From: Halalkalibacillus halophilus DSM 18494
Lineage (GTDB): Bacteria; Bacillota; Bacilli; Bacillales; Alkalibacillaceae
Assembly (NCBI RefSeq): GCF_000423105.1
Contig: NZ_AUHI01000007.1
Location: forward strand, 1-64,000
DNA: 64,000 nt
Direction of reading: 5' to 3'
This document shows, one piece after another, positions 60,747-64,000 of the stretch. A model generated the notes under the pieces. The model worked only from the letters and a program-made list of their open reading frames with translations, was not told the DNA's origin and made no database searches. Within the stretch, counting starts at the first letter, position 1; each line of letters begins with the position of its first letter. Both the position numbers and the translations under genes were made by a program.

Positions 60747-61832
60747 ATGATGGGAAAGGATTCTTTACAAGAATTGATGGACCAAGCAAGTGAAGTAGGG
60801 TTGAACCCAGTTCCCTTTCGTGTGAAAGAATTATCTGATCAAGAACTGATCACCATTCAAGCAAGGGGATATGAAGCGAAGTGGATTCCAGCAACTTCTA
60901 AAACACCGTCATCCGACATTGTGATGGAGCTTTTTGAGCCTCGACCATATCCAATAGCCTATCTACGGAAGAATTTACGGAAGGAACAAAAAAAGTGGAT
61001 TCTCGCACATGTGATTGGACACGCAGATTTCTTAAGACATCATGAACTATTACAGCAAACCACCAAGGCGTTTTTTACTATAAGAAAGAAAGCAGATCAC
61101 CAATTCTTCAACATACATCAATATATACCATTTCGCGAAATTCGCGATTTTCTTTTACATATAAGGGCGATCATTTCTTTTTCACATGTTAACAGCGAAA
61201 TGGAAATAGAGAATGAAGTGCTTTCTTTTCTTATGAAGGAAGGATTTATAAACGAAGCTTGGAAACGAGAGATTATATTATACTGTATGGAGGAAGCGGG
61301 ATTTTTTGCAAAGATTCATTGCACTAGTTTATTAAATGAAGGTTATGCGACCATTATTCAAAAAAAGTTACTAGAACTAGTTGGGAGAAGAGATGCCTAT
61401 TTATATATAAAGGAAGATATCAAATTGCACGAACAAAAAAAGCAGGGAATTAATATTTATCGATTAGGATCAAAATTATGGGAGCAAGTACCTAAATCTA
61501 AATTTACAACGGTTTTATCGAAATATGACAACGATCTATTTCTAAAGACTTATTATACTTCCAGCTTGCATTTGAAAGAGAGTATTAGCTTTTTTCAAGA
61601 AGGGCCAGGAGTTAATAGCAAATATGAAGATGTAAAAAAATTGTTACGATCTCATTTTTCCGTTATAAAGAAACCAGTTATTCTCGTAGACCACGCTTTG
61701 ACAAAACAGAGTGGGTATCTTACCCTTCGTACTTCGATTCCGCTTCAAAGTACAAAGATATTGAAGTTTAAGTCACATCTAGAAAAAATTTTAGCTCAAA
61801 AAGTATATATGAAGTCAATTTATTGGGATTAA
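60747..61832 (+). CDS. Divergent, short SpoVR-like protein
   Basis: A 361-aa soluble protein. GLNPVPFRVKELSDQELI (18-35) and WILAHVIGHADFLRHH (84-99) fit the N-terminal half of SpoVR, where the pattern AHV-x2-H-x-DF is diagnostic. EEAGFFAKIHCTSLLNEGYA (182-201) corresponds to the Glu-Glu...Met-Asn-Glu-Gly-Trp-Ala segment of SpoVR. The C-terminal part holds KTYYTSSLHLKESISFFQEG and ILVDHALTKQSGYLTL. SpoVR has about 470 aa, so this copy is shortened. SpoVR acts with PrkA and YhbH in cortex formation (B. subtilis) or starvation (E. coli). Start ATG 60747 (or 60750) behind AAAGAGGTGG. Confidence 0.72.
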   Translation: MMGKDSLQELMDQASEVGLNPVPFRVKELSDQELITIQARGYEAKWIPATSKTPSSDIVMELFEPRPYPIAYLRKNLRKEQKKWILAHVIGHADFLRHHELLQQTTKAFFTIRKKADHQFFNIHQYIPFREIRDFLLHIRAIISFSHVNSEMEIENEVLSFLMKEGFINEAWKREIILYCMEEAGFFAKIHCTSLLNEGYATIIQKKLLELVGRRDAYLYIKEDIKLHEQKKQGINIYRLGSKLWEQVPKSKFTTVLSKYDNDLFLKTYYTSSLHLKESISFFQEGPGVNSKYEDVKKLLRSHFSVIKKPVILVDHALTKQSGYLTLRTSIPLQSTKILKFKSHLEKILAQKVYMKSIYWD

Positions 61833-61948
61833 CGTCTTAAGAGTATGTAAATTATGATATAAGCACATTGTATTATGTCGAACATTGTGCTAATCTAAAA
61901 GTATTATTTTTCAGTATTTTTAAAAATTTGATTGGGGAGGGATTTGTG

Positions 61949-63718
61949 TTGAAAATTCGACGGAAAAAATCGAATAAGCAAATACATAAGCAACAGAATA
62001 AATCAAAGAAGTCGAAGAAAAGTATCGGTTGGAATAATTTAAACATAGGTAAAAAATACGGTACTGTTTTTGGCATTACCTTATTATTATTTACTGCAGT
62101 ATCTGGACTTATATTTTTCTTAACAGAAACAGCGAATGATACAGTAGATCAACAGGATAGGCGTAGTGAGCGAGCTATTGTGATTGGTCAAATGGAATCA
62201 TTGTTTAACGGTAAAGATATCCGTGTAGGTGATTTCATAACCTTTAAAACGAACAATTATTCGAATGAATACCGTGAAATGAATGAAGAGTTTATGGAAT
62301 TAGCGAATTACATACGTCCAAGGTTATCAGAGGATCAGTCAGTTGTATTAGATGAGATTCTGGCTAATAACGATCAGGTAGACGAATTGTTTGAAGGTGA
62401 GATTATCCCAGCGGTTGGCAATCGTGATGAAACGGATGCCTTAGCAGCTAGAGCAACAATTAACACGATACGAACAGACACTGGTCCTATGCTTGAACAA
62501 TTAAGAGAAGAGGTGACAGCTGCCTACGATCAGGCTGCTGGAGAAACACGTCAAGCAATGACTGCTGTACAAACGGCCTTAATCATTGGTTTAGTCGTTG
62601 CTCTTGTAGTTGCATCCATTTTATTATTCTTTATAAGCAGAAAGGTACGTACAAATCTAAATAGTGTAGTTCATGTTGCTGATGAGATCTCTACCGGTAA
62701 CTTACAAGTAGATGATATGAACTATCAAGGAAAAGATGAGATTGGAAAGCTTGCAACATCTATGAATGCTATGAAATCTAACTTGAAAGCAACGATTGGG
62801 AAGGTAGCAACTGCCTCTGAATCTGTTTCAAGTCAAAGTGAAGAAATGATGCAATCTGCCAATGAAGTAAAAGAAGGTAGCGAACAAATTGCAGGAACAA
62901 TGCAAGAGCTTTCTTCCGGTTCTGAAACACAAGCTCAAAGTGCATCATCGATTTCCGAGATGATGGAGCAGTTTGTTATTAAAGTCCGTACTTCTTATGA
63001 AGGTGGAGAAAACGTATCTGATGCTTCAGAAGAGGTACTTCGAATGGCTGGAGAAGGTCGGGACTTGATGGAACAATCCGTTAATCAAATGTCTCAAATT
63101 CATACGTTAGTAGAAGATGCTGTTGAAAAAGTGAAAGGTTTAGACGACCAATCACAAGAAATCTCAAAGTTAGTCCAAGTAATTGAAGATGTGGCTGAAC
63201 AAACCAACCTACTTGCTTTAAATGCAGCAATAGAAGCAGCTCGTGCTGGAGAACATGGAAAAGGTTTTGCAGTGGTAGCTGATGAAGTAAGGAAACTTGC
63301 AGAACAAGTTGGAAATTCTGTAGGAGACATCACAACAATTGTTGGGAAGATCCAAACGGAATCCAAACAAGTAACAGGTTCTTTGGAAACGGGATATAAA
63401 GAAGTAGAGCTTGGATCTGAGCAAATAAAAAATACCCAACAAACATTTATTCAAATTAATGATTCAATTAATGAAGTAGTGAGTAAAATTCAAGAAATCA
63501 CTGCCAACTTAAAAGAAGTAATGGAAGATAGTAATGAAATGAATAAGTCGGTTGAGGAAATTGCTTCTATATCAGAGGAGTCAGCAGCCGGGGTGGAACA
63601 AACTGCGGCGTCCATTGAGCAATCCAATAGCTCTATGGAAGAAATTGCACGTGCAGCTGATGATTTAGCGAATTTAGCGGAAGACTTGCATGGTCAAGTA
63701 CAACAATTTAAATTATAA
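61949..63718 (+). CDS. Methyl-accepting chemotaxis protein
   Basis: A 589-aa chemoreceptor. A very basic N-terminus precedes TM1 (about 27-48), an acidic exterior 4-helix sensor domain (50-205), TM2 (about 210-230), HAMP, and the cytoplasmic signalling domain with hairpin tip [20 protein letters not shown] and [13 protein letters not shown]. Ends at a typical Gln-Phe-Lys-Leu. Ligand unknown. TTG at 61949 has GGGGAGGG 7 bases upstream (GTG 61946 possible); the ORF extension to 61868 has no RBS. Confidence 0.9.
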   Translation: MKIRRKKSNKQIHKQQNKSKKSKKSIGWNNLNIGKKYGTVFGITLLLFTAVSGLIFFLTETANDTVDQQDRRSERAIVIGQMESLFNGKDIRVGDFITFKTNNYSNEYREMNEEFMELANYIRPRLSEDQSVVLDEILANNDQVDELFEGEIIPAVGNRDETDALAARATINTIRTDTGPMLEQLREEVTAAYDQAAGETRQAMTAVQTALIIGLVVALVVASILLFFISRKVRTNLNSVVHVADEISTGNLQVDDMNYQGKDEIGKLATSMNAMKSNLKATIGKVATASESVSSQSEEMMQSANEVKEGSEQIAGTMQELSSGSETQAQSASSISEMMEQFVIKVRTSYEGGENVSDASEEVLRMAGEGRDLMEQSVNQMSQIHTLVEDAVEKVKGLDDQSQEISKLVQVIEDVAEQTNLLALNAAIEAARAGEHGKGFAVVADEVRKLAEQVGNSVGDITTIVGKIQTESKQVTGSLETGYKEVELGSEQIKNTQQTFIQINDSINEVVSKIQEITANLKEVMEDSNEMNKSVEEIASISEESAAGVEQTAASIEQSNSSMEEIARAADDLANLAEDLHGQVQQFKL

Positions 63719-63724
63719 TTAGTA

Positions 63725-63761
63725 GAAAGAGGTGGTTATCATTATTCCACCTCTTTCTTTT
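63725..63761 (+). terminator. Intrinsic terminator
   Basis: GAAAGAGGTGG pairs with CCACCTCTTTC then TTTT; ends the chemoreceptor gene. Confidence 0.88.
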
Positions 63762-63787
63762 CATCTAAGAATATATGAGGTGTTGAC

Positions 63788-64000
63788 GTGAGTAGGTATT
63801 TAGAGATTTTATTTGTAGCATTTCGCCTAGGTTTAACATCATTTGGTGGTCCTGTTGCTCACTTAGGTTATTTCCAAAATGAATATGTGGAAAGAAGAAA
63901 TTGGTTAACAAATCAAATGTATGCAGATCTAATTGCTTTATGTCAGTTTCTACCTGGCCCTGCGAGTAGTCAGGTAGGTATTTCAATTGGCATTTTACGT
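63788..64000 (+). CDS. chrA: Chromate transporter ChrA-family, N-terminal part (cut by window edge)
   Basis: 71 codons visible from GTG 63788 (RBS TGAGGTG). FVAFRLGLTSFGGPVAHLGY, ERRNWLTNQMYADLIALCQF and LPGPASSQVGISIGILR are the CHR-domain hallmarks (Phe-Gly-Gly-Pro and Pro-Gly-Pro). CHR proteins export chromate or transport other anions; bacilli often carry paired half-size CHR genes, which cannot be judged here. Confidence 0.9.
   Translation, partial: MSRYLEILFVAFRLGLTSFGGPVAHLGYFQNEYVERRNWLTNQMYADLIALCQFLPGPASSQVGISIGILR

Noticed and set aside
1..64000. rRNA, tRNA, prophage or restriction/defence islands
   Set aside because: None were recognised on either strand by reading; a covariance-model scan would be decisive for tRNA and small RNA.

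Overview
The window looks like a chromosomal segment of a spore-forming, low-GC Gram-positive bacterium of the family Bacillaceae, probably a moderately halophilic or halotolerant genus. The evidence is a GerA/GerB/GerC germinant-receptor operon behind a sigma-G-type promoter, a YhcN/YlaJ spore lipoprotein behind another sigma-G-type promoter, a sigma-K-type promoter in front of a Cys-rich probable spore-surface protein, SigI/RsgI, strong AGGAGG-type ribosome binding sites with many TTG/GTG starts, AT-rich codon use, very acidic exported proteins, and a betaine/choline-type ABC importer. Genus is an inference; no rRNA or tRNA gene was found. All positions were worked out by hand.

Layout. 1-332: 5' end of an IS21-family element (istA start, cut by the window edge). 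485-3500: sporulation/surface block (Cys-rich protein under a sigma-K-type promoter, surface-carbohydrate protein, a 46-aa Gly/Cys-tailed peptide, a coiled-coil protein). 3740-13400: a ten-kb cluster holding a complete set of pseudaminic-acid enzymes (two SDR enzymes, PseC, PseF, PseG, PseH, PseI) plus two tandem glycosyltransferase-like paralogues; its make-up resembles the B. subtilis sps (spore coat polysaccharide) operon. 13557-24894: mixed housekeeping (frameshifted K+ channel, DUF4317, DUF421, hydrolase, DNA-deoxyinosine glycosylase, YwbE, DUF4349, TVP38, ABC-class ATPase, QueG, Ogt, TrmL). 25045-31058: a divergent PrkA-like protein, then odhAB (2-oxoglutarate dehydrogenase E1/E2). 31166-37876: EamA exporter, a YhbH-like VWA protein, a LysM-CAP protein, NupC, a phased repeat array, a preQ1 riboswitch with queF and yhhQ, MATE pump. 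37974-42444: MurG paralogue and an OpuA-type importer. 42510-46262: ger operon with a frameshifted gerC. 46380-52331: DUF389, flavodoxin-like protein, and a bmrCD-type drug exporter preceded by a leader peptide and terminator. 52355-55244: membrane-anchored serine protease, sigI, rsgI. 55509-60016: ABC-2 exporter operon. 60112-64000: YhcN-like lipoprotein, a divergent SpoVR-like protein, a chemoreceptor and the start of a chromate transporter.

Most notable: three proteins scattered over 36 kb (PrkA-like at 25045, YhbH-like at 32266, SpoVR-like at 60747) look like shortened, diverged paralogues of the three partners of the conserved PrkA-YhbH-SpoVR system (YeaG-YeaH-YcgB in E. coli). This suggests an undescribed second set. 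Other points of interest are a helically phased ~20-bp repeat array at 35081-35301, a bmrB-like attenuator with an unusual two-hairpin, two-peptide design at 48118-48524, and a gerC frameshift located exactly at an A7 run.
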